Notes under the pieces: generated by a model | Databases searched by the model: none | What the model saw: only the letters and a program-made list of their open reading frames with translations | What the model was told of the DNA's origin: nothing | Made by a program: the position numbers and the translations under genes | Source of the DNA: Lentilitoribacter sp039986595 | GTDB taxonomy: Bacteria > Pseudomonadota > Alphaproteobacteria > Rhizobiales > Rhizobiaceae | Length of the DNA: 64,000 nucleotides | Assembly (NCBI GenBank): GCA_039986595.1 | Contig: JBDWQJ010000004.1 | Span: 496,001 to 560,000, forward strand | Direction: 5' to 3' | Shown here: positions 9,524-18,292 of the stretch, in pieces | Layout of the letters: every line of letters starts with the position of its first letter | Position numbering within the stretch: the stretch's first letter is position 1

Positions 9524-10477
9524 ATGGATCAAAATAGTGTTTTTGACCGACACAATTTAAGACGAAAGCTCCGTTTTTGGCGCATAGCAACAGTGCTGGT
9601 GGTACTCCTTATTATCGGCAGCGTCATTTTAACACAAAATGACGAGATCATTTCAGGCGATCACATCGCACGTGTGGAAATTAATGGCATCATCCAAGAT
9701 GATGATGAACTGATTGCCCGTTTGGATGGTATCGCTGAAGACGATTATGCCAAAGCATTGATCCTGACGATCTCATCCCCTGGCGGAACGACCTTTGGCG
9801 GGGAACGCATTTACAAAGCGATCAAGCGAGTATCAGAGAAAAAGCCTGTTGTTGCAGATATCAGAACGTTAGCGGCATCTGCGGGTTATATGATTGCTGC
9901 TGCATCCGATCACATTGTGGCGGGTGAAACTTCAATCATTGGCTCCATTGGTGTTATCTTCCAGTATCCGCAAGTATCAGAATTGTTGGAAAAGATTGGC
10001 GTCTCGTATGAAGAGATCAAATCTTCACCGCTAAAAGCTGAGCCTTCACCATTTCATCCCGCAAGTGATGAAGCCGTTGCAATGATCAATTCAATGGTCA
10101 TCGATAGCTATAATTGGTTTGTTGATCTTGTGGCAGAAAACCGTGATTTAACACGCGCAGAGACTTTAAAAATTGCCGATGGCAGTATTTTTACAGGCAG
10201 GCAATCGCTTGAGAATAAATTGATTGATTCGCTAGGTGGAGAGGCTGAAATTCGCGCTTTTCTTGAGGCAAAAGAGATCAGTGAAGAGCTTGAGATTATC
10301 GAACGTCGTAAACCTCGCGTCCCACAGGCCCCATTTTTAATGGGTTCGTTTGAGGGTATTATCCAAAAAATACTGGGTTTCGACAGTAAAATCCCACCAA
10401 ATTGGCTAAAAGACCAAAAACTGTTCCTTGACGGCTTGCTTTCAGTTTGGCAATTTGGCAACTCAACACAACAGTAA
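9524..10477 (+). CDS. sppA: signal peptide peptidase SppA (S49 family)
   Basis: Membrane-anchored serine protease that degrades cleaved signal peptides. The 317-residue protein has one N-terminal membrane anchor (about 21-37) and the S49 core with a Ser/Lys dyad: Ser119 in LAASAGYM and probably Lys171 in SSPLKAEPSPF. It is the short form (one S49 domain), unlike the two-domain E. coli SppA. Precedes ihfB by 35 bp, an order shared with rhizobia. Confidence 0.92.
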   Translation: MDQNSVFDRHNLRRKLRFWRIATVLVVLLIIGSVILTQNDEIISGDHIARVEINGIIQDDDELIARLDGIAEDDYAKALILTISSPGGTTFGGERIYKAIKRVSEKKPVVADIRTLAASAGYMIAAASDHIVAGETSIIGSIGVIFQYPQVSELLEKIGVSYEEIKSSPLKAEPSPFHPASDEAVAMINSMVIDSYNWFVDLVAENRDLTRAETLKIADGSIFTGRQSLENKLIDSLGGEAEIRAFLEAKEISEELEIIERRKPRVPQAPFLMGSFEGIIQKILGFDSKIPPNWLKDQKLFLDGLLSVWQFGNSTQQ

Positions 10478-10512
10478 AACTAGTAACGATGATATATTTC
10501 GAGGGGAAATAG

Positions 10513-10797
10513 ATGATTAAGTCTGAATTGGTGCAAATACTAGCAACTCGGAACTCGCATCTCTACCATCGCGATGTTGAAAATATCGTCAATGCCGTTT
10601 TAGATGAAATCAGCAAAGCGCTTGCTGAAGGAAATCGTGTCGAGCTTCGTGGCTTTGGTGCGTTTTCAGTCAAACATCGCCCTGCTCGCTCAGGCCGTAA
10701 CCCACGCACTGGCGAATCTGTGTCTGTTGAAGAAAAATGGGTGCCATTTTTCAAAACAGGCAAAGAACTGCGTGAACGCCTAAACCCTGAAGGTTAA
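10513..10797 (+). CDS. ihfB: integration host factor subunit beta
   Basis: DNA-bending architectural protein that pairs with IhfA and often assists sigma-54 promoters. The 94-residue protein begins MIKSELVQILATRN and has the HU/IHF signature GFGAFSVKHRPARSGRNPRTG, including the Pro that intercalates in the minor groove. A GAGGGG Shine-Dalgarno precedes ATG 10513. Length is normal for the family. Confidence 0.96.
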   Translation: MIKSELVQILATRNSHLYHRDVENIVNAVLDEISKALAEGNRVELRGFGAFSVKHRPARSGRNPRTGESVSVEEKWVPFFKTGKELRERLNPEG

Positions 10798-10903
10798 ATC
10801 GTTCACCTGAAGGCAATTATTCATTTTTGATGATTGCAATTTATCGGGGGTGATCTTAAGTCTTCCCGAGACGTAGAATTTTTGCTCAATCAGGTCTTAC
10901 AAC

Positions 10904-11242
10904 ATGTTTAAGAAAATCATCCGGGTCGTCATATTTATCCCAATTGCATTGGTATTGATCTTGCTATCAATCGCCAACCGTCAATCTGTGACACTTGCGC
11001 TCAATCCATTTGAGCCAACTGACACTCTTTTGTCCGTGAGCGCTCCGTTCTTCGTGTTCTTGTTCATAGCGCTGATGATCGGCATGGTTATGGGGTCAAT
11101 GATTACGTGGTTTAAGCAGGGCAAACATCGTCAGCGCGCACGAGAAGAAGCTGCTGAATCCACAAAATGGCACGTTGAAGCTGATCGGCAGAAAGAAAAG
11201 GCCGATATTCTTGCCAACCAAATGGTGACGACTAATTCCTAG
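10904..11242 (+). CDS. LapA domain-containing membrane protein (DUF1049)
   Basis: Small 112-residue inner-membrane protein with two membrane segments (about 7-26 and 44-66), the phrase NRQSVTLALNPF between them, and a charged cytoplasmic tail predicted to be helical. This is the LapA (lipopolysaccharide assembly protein A) domain pattern; in E. coli LapA works with LapB in controlling LpxC. It follows ihfB as in other alphaproteobacteria. No lapB is seen in the window. Confidence 0.82.
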   Translation: MFKKIIRVVIFIPIALVLILLSIANRQSVTLALNPFEPTDTLLSVSAPFFVFLFIALMIGMVMGSMITWFKQGKHRQRAREEAAESTKWHVEADRQKEKADILANQMVTTNS

Positions 11243-11279
11243 CGGTTCATATAATCACCGCATGTATTGAGGTTAAAAA

Positions 11280-12428
11280 TTGGCCCACAAATCACGGAAC
11301 GCAGGAAAACCTGCAGGTTCAAGACCTCAAGGTGCAAAATCAGCCAACTCACAAGGCCGCTATAAACACTCACAAAAAAAGCCTTCACAGACTGCTGAAG
11401 CCAAACCAGCAGCACCAGTGAAGCCAAAACATATCGCGGCACAACCTTTGCCAAAGCGAGATGCGCGAAGCGGCGCACGACCAGATGAAAACATTCCGCT
11501 CATCCTTGAAGCAGGATATGCAGAGCAATACCGGCTAATAGACAGTGGGCTAAATGAAAGTGGCCAGGGTGAAAAACTCGAGCAATATGGTGATTACTTA
11601 ATAATCCGCCCCGAAGCACAAGCATTATGGCCAAAATCGCAAACGCCAGCGCTTTGGCAAAAAGCTGATGCTTTGTTCACCGGTGACGTTGAAGAAGATG
11701 GTATGGGCCGATGGCAATTTCCCAAAGGGGCTTTGGGCGAAACTTGGCCAATGGCATTGCTCGACACCGATTTTTATGGCCGTTTTACCTCATTTAGACA
11801 TGTTGGTGTATTCCCCGAACAACTGGCGCATTGGCAATGGATGGCAGCGCAAATTAAAGCTGCAAACCGTCCGCTAAAGGTACTTAATCTTTTTGGTTAT
11901 ACCGGTGTTGCGAGCTTGATCGCCGCACAACATGGGGCAGAAGTCACACATGTTGATGCATCTAAAAAAGCCATTGGCTGGGCGCGTGAAAACCAAGAAC
12001 TCGCACAATTGGGCGACAAACCCATCCGCTGGATTTGTGATGATGCAATGAAATTTATCCTGCGTGAAGAACGTCGCGGTAAGACATATGATATTATTTT
12101 AACGGATCCACCAAAATTTGGTAGAGGTCCAAATGGCGAAGTTTGGCATCTGTTTGACCATCTTCCAAACATGCTTGATATCTGCCGCAGCATTTTAAGC
12201 CCCAACGCTGTTGGTTTAGTGCTAACCGCATATTCCATCCGCGCTTCGTTTTACTCCATCCATGAGTTGATGCGCGAGACCATGCGCGGCGCTGGCGGTG
12301 TCGTTGAATCGGGTGAACTTACAATACGCGAACGTGTCCAAGAAGGCCCTTCGAGCGAAAATGAACCAAGCGAAACGCGTGGCCGTGCTCTTTCGACGTC
12401 CCTCTTTAGCCGTTGGGTGCCAAAATGA
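11280..12428 (+). CDS. class I SAM-dependent methyltransferase (RlmI/RlmK-like)
   Basis: Probable 23S rRNA cytosine or guanine methyltransferase of the COG1092 group. The 382-residue reading starts at a TTG at 11280, 7 bp after a TGAGG; its first ~70 residues are rich in Lys, Ala, Pro and Ser and probably disordered, so the true start could lie further in. The Rossmann core has motif I VLNLFGYTGVASLIAAQHGA and motif IV ILTDPPKFGRGP (DPPxFG). It overlaps the next gene by 4 bp (ATGA) and is probably cotranslated with that SpoU methyltransferase. Exact target base unknown. Confidence 0.8.
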   Translation: MAHKSRNAGKPAGSRPQGAKSANSQGRYKHSQKKPSQTAEAKPAAPVKPKHIAAQPLPKRDARSGARPDENIPLILEAGYAEQYRLIDSGLNESGQGEKLEQYGDYLIIRPEAQALWPKSQTPALWQKADALFTGDVEEDGMGRWQFPKGALGETWPMALLDTDFYGRFTSFRHVGVFPEQLAHWQWMAAQIKAANRPLKVLNLFGYTGVASLIAAQHGAEVTHVDASKKAIGWARENQELAQLGDKPIRWICDDAMKFILREERRGKTYDIILTDPPKFGRGPNGEVWHLFDHLPNMLDICRSILSPNAVGLVLTAYSIRASFYSIHELMRETMRGAGGVVESGELTIRERVQEGPSSENEPSETRGRALSTSLFSRWVPK

Positions 12429-13264
12429 ACGATATATCAAAGCGAAAAGTCGGCACTGTTAAAGAAATCACCAGCCTTTCCAATCCGATCATCAAGGATA
12501 TAAAAAGCCTCACGCAGAAGAAAAATCGCGATGCGAGCAACAAGTTTATCGCAGAGGGGCTGAAGCTTGTTATCGATGCGATTGATAGTGGCTGGGAAAT
12601 TGAGGTTTTAATTTATGCAAAAGCTGCCGCACAAAAAGAGATTGTACAAAAAACGGCTGCAAAAGTCGTCGCCAATTCTGGCCTTGTATTAGAGGTGACA
12701 GAAAAAGTTCTCACATCAATTACGCGCCGCGATAACCCACAGATGGTTGTTGGCGTCTTCAAGCAACGCTTTTCTGATCTTGATAAATTAGAACCTGAAA
12801 GCGGTGATACATTTATCGCGCTTGATCGTGTTCGCGACCCAGGAAATTTGGGGACCATTATCCGCACAGCTGATGCGGCAGGCATTAAAGGCGTTATCTT
12901 AGTTGGTGCAACCACGGACTCATTTTCAATTGAAACCGTGCGCGCGACAATGGGTTCAATTTTTGCGCTACCGATTTTAAAATGTGATGTCGATACATTT
13001 TTAAGCTGGCAAAATACGCACGATATTTCTGTCATTGGCAGCCATCTAAAAGGCAGCGTTGATTATCGCACCATCGATTATAAATCAAAGCCAACCGTTT
13101 TACTTATGGGCAATGAACAAGCAGGGCTTCCTGATGAACTTGCATCAAAATGCGATCAACTTGCCCGTATTCCGCAGGTTGGTGATGCGGATTCACTTAA
13201 TCTGGCTATAGCAACAGCTTTGATGATTTATGAAGCACGGCGACATCTTTTGGAGTTGAGCTGA
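12425..13264 (+). CDS. TrmH/SpoU-family RNA methyltransferase
   Basis: SPOUT-class 2'-O-ribose methyltransferase acting on rRNA or tRNA. The 279-residue protein has an N-terminal substrate-binding domain (about 15-95, SNPIIKDIKSLTQKKNRD) and the C-terminal knot with the three SpoU motifs: RVRDPGNLGTIIRTADAAG, LLMGNEQAGLP and PQVGDADSLNLAIATA. ATG 12425 overlaps the preceding stop as ATGA, which favours it over the reading from 12413. Its stop overlaps the lspA start by one base. Target site not deducible by eye. Confidence 0.88.
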   Translation: MNDISKRKVGTVKEITSLSNPIIKDIKSLTQKKNRDASNKFIAEGLKLVIDAIDSGWEIEVLIYAKAAAQKEIVQKTAAKVVANSGLVLEVTEKVLTSITRRDNPQMVVGVFKQRFSDLDKLEPESGDTFIALDRVRDPGNLGTIIRTADAAGIKGVILVGATTDSFSIETVRATMGSIFALPILKCDVDTFLSWQNTHDISVIGSHLKGSVDYRTIDYKSKPTVLLMGNEQAGLPDELASKCDQLARIPQVGDADSLNLAIATALMIYEARRHLLELS

Positions 13265-13815
13265 TGTCCTTGCCAAACGCTGACACAGATCGCACAAACA
13301 AAACACATAAACGATTTTTCTCCAACCGCTTTATCGTGGGTGCACTCATCATATCGCTCAGCGTGATACTTGATCAGATTTCAAAATTGCTTGTTGAACT
13401 GCATTTGCCTTTCGGTGAATTTGTTGCTGTTTTCCCGTCCTTTGCCATGTACCGAACTTGGAATGAAGGGGTTGCCTTCTCATTTTTGGCAGGTCACGGA
13501 AGCACAGCATTGGTGATATTGGCCATTTTAGTGGTTGGTGTTGTCATTTGGCTGTGGAAATCATCTCCAAAAGAACGCATATGGTTAAGCGCGGGTTATG
13601 CCATGATTATCGGTGGTGCGATCGGAAACATTATCGATCGTGGACTTTATGGACATGTCGTTGATTTTATTATGATATATTATCAGAATTGGTCATTTGC
13701 GATCTTCAATATCGCAGACTGCTTTATAACAATCGGGGTGATTTTCATCATCTTAGATGAGGTCTGGGTGGCTTATAAAGCTAAAAAAACGACCCAAAAT
13801 GACACCATTTCATAA
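13264..13815 (+). CDS. lspA: signal peptidase II (lipoprotein signal peptidase)
   Basis: Inner-membrane aspartyl protease that cleaves the signal peptide of prolipoproteins. The 183-residue protein has four membrane segments after a polar 25-residue N-terminus. The conserved regions are visible: LDQISKLLVE, TWNEGVAFSFL, and the two catalytic-Asp segments IGNIIDRGLYGHVVDF and AIFNIADCFITIG. Start ATG 13264 overlaps the previous stop (TGATG). Family assignment secure. Confidence 0.95.
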   Translation: MSLPNADTDRTNKTHKRFFSNRFIVGALIISLSVILDQISKLLVELHLPFGEFVAVFPSFAMYRTWNEGVAFSFLAGHGSTALVILAILVVGVVIWLWKSSPKERIWLSAGYAMIIGGAIGNIIDRGLYGHVVDFIMIYYQNWSFAIFNIADCFITIGVIFIILDEVWVAYKAKKTTQNDTIS

Positions 13816-13870
13816 AATTTGAACGATCTGGAAAAGCATTTAGATATTTGGCCATGCTAGTTATTTTGTC

Positions 13871-14176
13871 ATGACTGATCCAATTACAATGCAACGACAA
13901 CTCGCAGACAAATTAAATGCGACACTTGAAACCTCTCGCGAGCAAAACTTAGCGCAAAATGCAAACTTAGATAATGTTGAGCTTGATGAGAGCATACCTA
14001 CTCCTCATCTTTCAAAAAACGATATTATCGCCTTTGATGAATTGCAATCTAGATTGCAAGCCGATGCAAAACCCGTTGATGAGCCTCAACAGGAGAAATC
14101 GCATCAACCGATATTAATTGCGATATTTATGTTCGTACTGGCCGCGATTGTAATAGGTGGCGAATATTTGCTGTAA
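13871..14176 (+). CDS. small hypothetical protein with C-terminal membrane anchor
   Basis: A 101-residue protein I do not recognise. It has a polar, acidic N-terminal part (about 1-75) with the segment ESIPTPHLSKNDIIAFDELQ and one hydrophobic C-terminal helix (about 80-100, ILIAIFMFVLAAIVIGGEYL), so it looks tail-anchored with most of the protein in the cytoplasm. It lies 55 bp after lspA on the same strand and before olsB. Coding is supported by a clean open frame with neighbouring codon usage; no function is assigned. Confidence 0.6.
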   Translation: MTDPITMQRQLADKLNATLETSREQNLAQNANLDNVELDESIPTPHLSKNDIIAFDELQSRLQADAKPVDEPQQEKSHQPILIAIFMFVLAAIVIGGEYLL

Positions 14177-14219
14177 ATCAGCACTCTTTTGATGGTAATT
14201 TGTTAAAAACAACCAATAT

Positions 14220-14237
14220 TTGTCATGCAATTGTTGC
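14220..14237 (+). promoter_or_regulatory. possible PHO box upstream of olsB
   Basis: TTGTCAT at 14220-14226 and TTGTTGC at 14231-14237 form an imperfect direct repeat with a 4-bp gap, the layout of a PhoB box (CTGTCAT N4 CTGTCAT). The first half fits 6 of 7; the second half is poor. Ornithine lipid synthesis by OlsB is PhoB-controlled in Sinorhizobium, which is why the site was considered. Weak by sequence alone. Confidence 0.25.
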
Positions 14238-14253
14238 AGAATTTAAGTTATAA

Positions 14254-14282
14254 GGGATGCAAATCAATCGGAGTTGCATCCC
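14254..14282 (+). promoter_or_regulatory. perfect inverted repeat around the olsB ribosome binding site
   Basis: GGGATGCAA (14254-14262) and TTGCATCCC (14274-14282) are exact inverted repeats of 9 bp separated by 11 bases. The loop (14263-14273) ends in CGGAG, the only Shine-Dalgarno candidate for olsB, and the right arm ends directly at the ATG at 14283. As RNA this would be a stable hairpin with the ribosome binding site in the loop and the start codon stacked on the stem; as DNA it would be an operator-like dyad. Which is true cannot be told from sequence. Confidence 0.6.
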
Positions 14283-15146
14283 ATGAATGTTGTAAACCAG
14301 CCCTTAGATTTTCAAAACGCGCCAACAAGCGCGAATACGGCTAGATCCACCCAGGTTCTTGGCCGCATTGGATCGTTAGAAGTTCGCTTAACATCTGATG
14401 AGCAAGATATAAGAGCGGCTCAATCTCTTCGTTATAAAATCTTTGTCGATGAAATGGGTGCAAAACTTGCAGCACCGGCCATGGCGCTCGAACTTGATTT
14501 TGACGCATATGATAAGTATTGCGAACATTTCATTTTAGTCGACACCAGTATCGTCGGTGATATCAATGAACAAATTATTGGTACATATCGTATTTTGCGC
14601 CAGCAGATCGCTGATCGACATAACGGATTTTATTCGCAAAATGAGTTTGATATCGCAGAACTCACAAAGCGTCATGGTGATAAAAAATTCGTCGAATTAG
14701 GTCGATCCTGCGTCTTGCCAAAATACAGAACCCGCAGATCCGTTGAGCTTTTATGGCAAGGGATTTGGTCCTATGCCGGACAACACCAGATTGACGTGAT
14801 GTTTGGATGCGCCTCATTTTTTGGCGCAGTACCTGCAGCTCATGCGCATGCACTTTCATTTTTGTATCATTATGCCAAAACATCGGATGAATGGAATGTT
14901 GCGGCTAATCCAGCTATTGCACATGAAATTGATCTTATGCCCAAAGAAGCAATCGTTACGAAACAGGTGTTTGCTGCACTGCCGCCACTTATTAAGGGCT
15001 ATTTGCGCTTAGGTGCATCCTTTGCGCCTGAAGCTGTGATAGATCAAGATTTCAATACAACTGACGTTTTGGTTATGTTACCAGTTTCGCAGATCAGCGA
15101 AAGATATATCAAACATTATCGACCCAATGCAGATCGCTTTAATTAA
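14283..15146 (+). CDS. olsB: L-ornithine N-alpha-acyltransferase (OlsB-like GNAT)
   Basis: Transfers a 3-hydroxyacyl chain from acyl carrier protein to ornithine, giving lyso-ornithine lipid, the first step of ornithine-lipid synthesis. The 287-residue protein has the acetyltransferase-like OlsB core: LRYKIFVDEMGAKL near residue 55 and ELGRSCVLPKYRTRRSVELLW in the middle, both typical of the family. ATG 14283 is chosen over the TTG at 14274 because the CGGAG Shine-Dalgarno is 9 bp away from the former and abuts the latter. The partner O-acyltransferase olsA is not adjacent. Confidence 0.87.
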   Translation: MNVVNQPLDFQNAPTSANTARSTQVLGRIGSLEVRLTSDEQDIRAAQSLRYKIFVDEMGAKLAAPAMALELDFDAYDKYCEHFILVDTSIVGDINEQIIGTYRILRQQIADRHNGFYSQNEFDIAELTKRHGDKKFVELGRSCVLPKYRTRRSVELLWQGIWSYAGQHQIDVMFGCASFFGAVPAAHAHALSFLYHYAKTSDEWNVAANPAIAHEIDLMPKEAIVTKQVFAALPPLIKGYLRLGASFAPEAVIDQDFNTTDVLVMLPVSQISERYIKHYRPNADRFN

Positions 15147-15359
15147 CGTGATATTTTTCCCAGGCTGGGTCCAATAATCGATAAATTTTTGACTATTTGG
15201 ACAAAAAACGAAGATTTCGCGTGAAATTTAAAATTAGTCATGCAAGTATATCGTCAACCTTACGTTTCGGCGTTCGGGAGAGGTCGTGATAACGCGCTAA
15301 TTTTTGCATTGGTCACCGTTGTTGCAATCAACGTAAATTATAACAATAGGGTACAGTCA

Positions 15360-16352
15360 ATGAAACGTACGCTTCTTAGCCTTATGGCTACAGCTCTTAT
15401 GTCCGCAACAGCACTTGCTGCAGACATCAAACCAGCCATTCTATTCGACTTGGGTGGTAAGTTCGATAAATCCTTCAACGAAGCTGCATTTAATGGTGCA
15501 ACAAAGTTTAAAGAAGAAACTGGTGTTGATTTCCGCGAGTTTGAAATCTCAAATGATGCACAGCGCGAACAAGCTCTTCGCCGCTTTGCTCGCGATGGTA
15601 ACAATCCAATCGTTATGGCAGGTTTTTCTTGGGCCGGTGCACTTGATAAAGTTGCTGCAGATTATCCTGAAACAGACTTTGCAATCATCGATATGGTTGT
15701 TGAGCAGCCTAACGTTCGTTCAACAGTGTTCAAACAACACGAAGGTTCGTATCTTGTTGGCATGATGGCAGCACTTGCTTCTAAAACAGGTACAGTTAGC
15801 TTCGTTGGTGGCATGGATATTCCACTCATCCGTAGTTTCGCATGTGGATATGTTGGTGGCGCTAAAGCCGCAAATCCAGATGTGAAAATCATTGAAACCA
15901 TGACAGGTACAACACCTGAAGCATGGAACAACCAAACTAAAGGTGCTGAGATCACGAAGTCTCAAGTTGACCAAGGTTCTGACGTTGTTTTCCAAGCAGC
16001 TGGTGGTACAGGTATTGCGGTTCTTCAAACTGCAGCTGACTCAGGCATCTTAGGTATTGGTGTTGATTCAAACCAAAACGGCATGCACCCTGGCTCTGTT
16101 CTAACATCTATGCTTAAGCGCGTTGATGTTGCAGTTTACAATGCATTTATGGATGCCAATAAAGGTGACTTCTCATACGGCTTCAGTGTTCTCGGACTTG
16201 AAAGCGGTGGTGTTGGATATGCTATGGACGACAACAATGCTTCACTTGTGTCTGACGACATGAAAGCAAAAATCGAAGCTGCTAAAGCTGACATTATTGC
16301 TGGTAAGGTAACTGTTCACGACTATATGTCTGACAATAACTGCCCTTACTAA
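15360..16352 (+). CDS. BMP-family nucleoside-binding periplasmic protein
   Basis: Substrate-binding protein of an ABC importer, of the basic membrane protein (BMP/PnrA) family that binds purine nucleosides. The 330-residue protein starts MKRTLLSLMATALMSATALAA, a clean signal peptide cut near residue 21, then the family phrase ILFDLGGKFDKSFNEAAFNG. The reading from 15240 adds 40 residues before the signal peptide and was rejected. A terminator follows directly, so it is likely expressed at higher level than, and partly apart from, the ATPase and permeases that resume at 16742. Nucleoside substrate is inferred from family and from cdd, punA and deoA downstream. Confidence 0.9.
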   Translation: MKRTLLSLMATALMSATALAADIKPAILFDLGGKFDKSFNEAAFNGATKFKEETGVDFREFEISNDAQREQALRRFARDGNNPIVMAGFSWAGALDKVAADYPETDFAIIDMVVEQPNVRSTVFKQHEGSYLVGMMAALASKTGTVSFVGGMDIPLIRSFACGYVGGAKAANPDVKIIETMTGTTPEAWNNQTKGAEITKSQVDQGSDVVFQAAGGTGIAVLQTAADSGILGIGVDSNQNGMHPGSVLTSMLKRVDVAVYNAFMDANKGDFSYGFSVLGLESGGVGYAMDDNNASLVSDDMKAKIEAAKADIIAGKVTVHDYMSDNNCPY

Positions 16353-16369
16353 GAAGTAGATATTTTTTA

Positions 16370-16404
16370 AAGCCGCCACAGAATGTATCCGTGGCGGCTT
16401 TTTG
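16370..16404 (+). terminator. rho-independent terminator after the BMP gene
   Basis: AAGCCGCCAC (16370-16379) and GTGGCGGCTT (16391-16400) form a perfect 10-bp stem with an 11-base loop, followed by TTTGT. The left side is preceded by a T/A-rich run, so it might also stop leftward transcription from slyX. Confidence 0.85.
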
Positions 16405-16437
16405 TATAATCCGGGGTCATGTTTAATACTGGAACGT

Positions 16438-16638
16438 TTAATAATGGGGAGGCTTTGTAGCCGCAGGTGCGCCCACTTGCTCTTCAAGGTCAGCATAATG
16501 CTCGGACAGATCATCAAGCTTTCGCGTTAGTTTGTCGATATTTGTCCATTGCTTCGCTAACTGGTCGGACAAATCTTCGATTTGCTGAGACTGGTGCGCA
16601 ATCAATTCTTCCATTTTCACGATTCGATTTTCATCCAT
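16438..16638 (-). CDS. slyX: SlyX family protein
   Basis: Short 66-residue coiled-coil protein with heptad-like pattern over nearly its whole length (KMEELIAHQSQQIEDLSDQL) and the C-terminal KPPHY that marks SlyX proteins. Function of the family is unknown. It sits on the opposite strand between the BMP gene and the transporter ATPase, interrupting the nucleoside locus. Confidence 0.8.
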   Translation of the reverse strand: MDENRIVKMEELIAHQSQQIEDLSDQLAKQWTNIDKLTRKLDDLSEHYADLEEQVGAPAATKPPHY

Positions 16639-16741
16639 GGCTTCACATAACCTCTTTGATGCTTAATTCGTGGGTGCTTTAAATTTCCGTCTGGACAAAA
16701 GCCTCTAAACTGTCGAGAGTAAAGAAAAATATAGGCGCAAC

Positions 16742-18292
16742 ATGAATAATTTTGCTATTGAGCTTCAAAAAATAAACAAAAGCTTTGGACCTGTTCACGC
16801 CAACAAAGATATTGACCTGAAGGTTTCCAAAGGAACCATCCACGGTATTATCGGCGAAAATGGTGCAGGTAAATCCACACTGATGTCGATCCTTTATGGG
16901 TTTTATCATGCCGATAGCGGTAATATTCTCATCGATGGCAACGCAATCACCATAAAAGACTCCAATGCTGCGATCGCAGCTGGCATCGGCATGGTTCACC
17001 AGCATTTCATGCTTGTCGAAAATTTCTCAATTTTGGAAAACATCATCCTTGGCGCTGAAGGCGGGCAATTGCTCAATTCAGGTATTGCCAACGCCCGCAG
17101 CGAATTAAAACGCCTCAGCGATGAATATGGCTTAGATGTTGATCCCGATGCGATCATTGAAGACGTGCCAATTGGCGTGCAACAACGCGTTGAAATTCTG
17201 AAAACACTGTATCGAGGCGCGGATATCTTGATCCTTGACGAACCGACAGGTGTTTTAACGCCCGCAGAAGCTGATCAATTGTTTGAAATTCTTGAACTTC
17301 TAAAACAACAAGGCAAAACAATTATCCTCATTACCCATAAGCTGCGCGAAATCATGGCAATTACCGATGATGTATCTGTTATGCGCCGTGGTGAAATGGT
17401 TGCAACGCGCACAACAAAAGACACAAATGTTGAAGAACTTGCCGAACTGATGGTGGGTCGACGTGTATTATTGCAAGTTGAAAAAGGACCTGCGGACCCT
17501 AAAGATGTTGTTTTAAAAGTTGAAAACCTAAATGTCCGCGATGGTCGCGGTGTGCCGATGGTAAAGGATGTATCCTTTGAAGTGCGTGCTGGTGAAATTG
17601 TCGGTATTGCAGGTGTTGCCGGCAACGGTCAGTCTGAACTGATGGAATGCATCACAGGTATTGAACACGCAGAATCTGGTCGCATCGTCCTTAACGGTGA
17701 ACCTATTGGTGTTACCGGTGGAAGTACGCCATCTGATATGCGTGATCGCGGCATGGCGCATGTTCCTGAAGATCGTCACCATATGGGTCTCGTGCTTCCT
17801 TTCGAAGAAGCTGAAAACTCAATTTTGGGCATCCATCAGCGCCCTGAATATAACAAAGGCATTTTTCTCGACATCGAAAATATCCGCAAGGATGCGAACG
17901 AGAAAATTGAAAAATATGATATTCGTCCGCCGAACAACCGTTTGAAAACAGCAAATTTCTCAGGCGGAAATCAACAAAAGATCGTGATTGCCCGCGAGAT
18001 TGAAACCAATCCTGAAGTTTTAATTGTTGGTCAACCAACACGGGGTGTGGATGTGGGGGCGATTGAGTTTATCCATCGCCGCATCATTGAAATGCGCGAT
18101 GCTGGAAAAGCCATTTTGCTCATATCTGTTGAACTTGATGAAATCCGCTCGCTTGCGGACCGAGTGCTTGTGATGTTTGACGGCAAAATCGTTGGTGAAC
18201 GCACACCTGAAACAGAAGAAGGTGCATTTGGTCTTTTGATGGCAGGTATTGAAGACGGTGATACGACCGCACAAAACGGGGAGGCAGGATAA
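16742..18292 (+). CDS. nucleoside ABC transporter ATP-binding protein (two NBDs)
   Basis: Energising subunit of the BMP-type importer. The 516-residue protein has two ABC domains in tandem. Domain 1 has Walker A GENGAGKST and Walker B ILILDEPTGVLTP with the VLTP variant usual in this subfamily. Domain 2 has the degenerate Walker A GVAGNGQSE, an intact signature FSGGNQQKIVIARE and VGQPTRGVDVGA. This matches YufO/NupA and RbsA-like ATPases in which the second site is altered. Its stop overlaps the first permease start by one base. Confidence 0.93.
   Translation: MNNFAIELQKINKSFGPVHANKDIDLKVSKGTIHGIIGENGAGKSTLMSILYGFYHADSGNILIDGNAITIKDSNAAIAAGIGMVHQHFMLVENFSILENIILGAEGGQLLNSGIANARSELKRLSDEYGLDVDPDAIIEDVPIGVQQRVEILKTLYRGADILILDEPTGVLTPAEADQLFEILELLKQQGKTIILITHKLREIMAITDDVSVMRRGEMVATRTTKDTNVEELAELMVGRRVLLQVEKGPADPKDVVLKVENLNVRDGRGVPMVKDVSFEVRAGEIVGIAGVAGNGQSELMECITGIEHAESGRIVLNGEPIGVTGGSTPSDMRDRGMAHVPEDRHHMGLVLPFEEAENSILGIHQRPEYNKGIFLDIENIRKDANEKIEKYDIRPPNNRLKTANFSGGNQQKIVIAREIETNPEVLIVGQPTRGVDVGAIEFIHRRIIEMRDAGKAILLISVELDEIRSLADRVLVMFDGKIVGERTPETEEGAFGLLMAGIEDGDTTAQNGEAG

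Noticed and set aside
15147..15359. Purine riboswitch in the leader of the BMP nucleoside-binding gene
   Set aside because: I looked for the conserved purine-aptamer core and loop sequences and did not find them.
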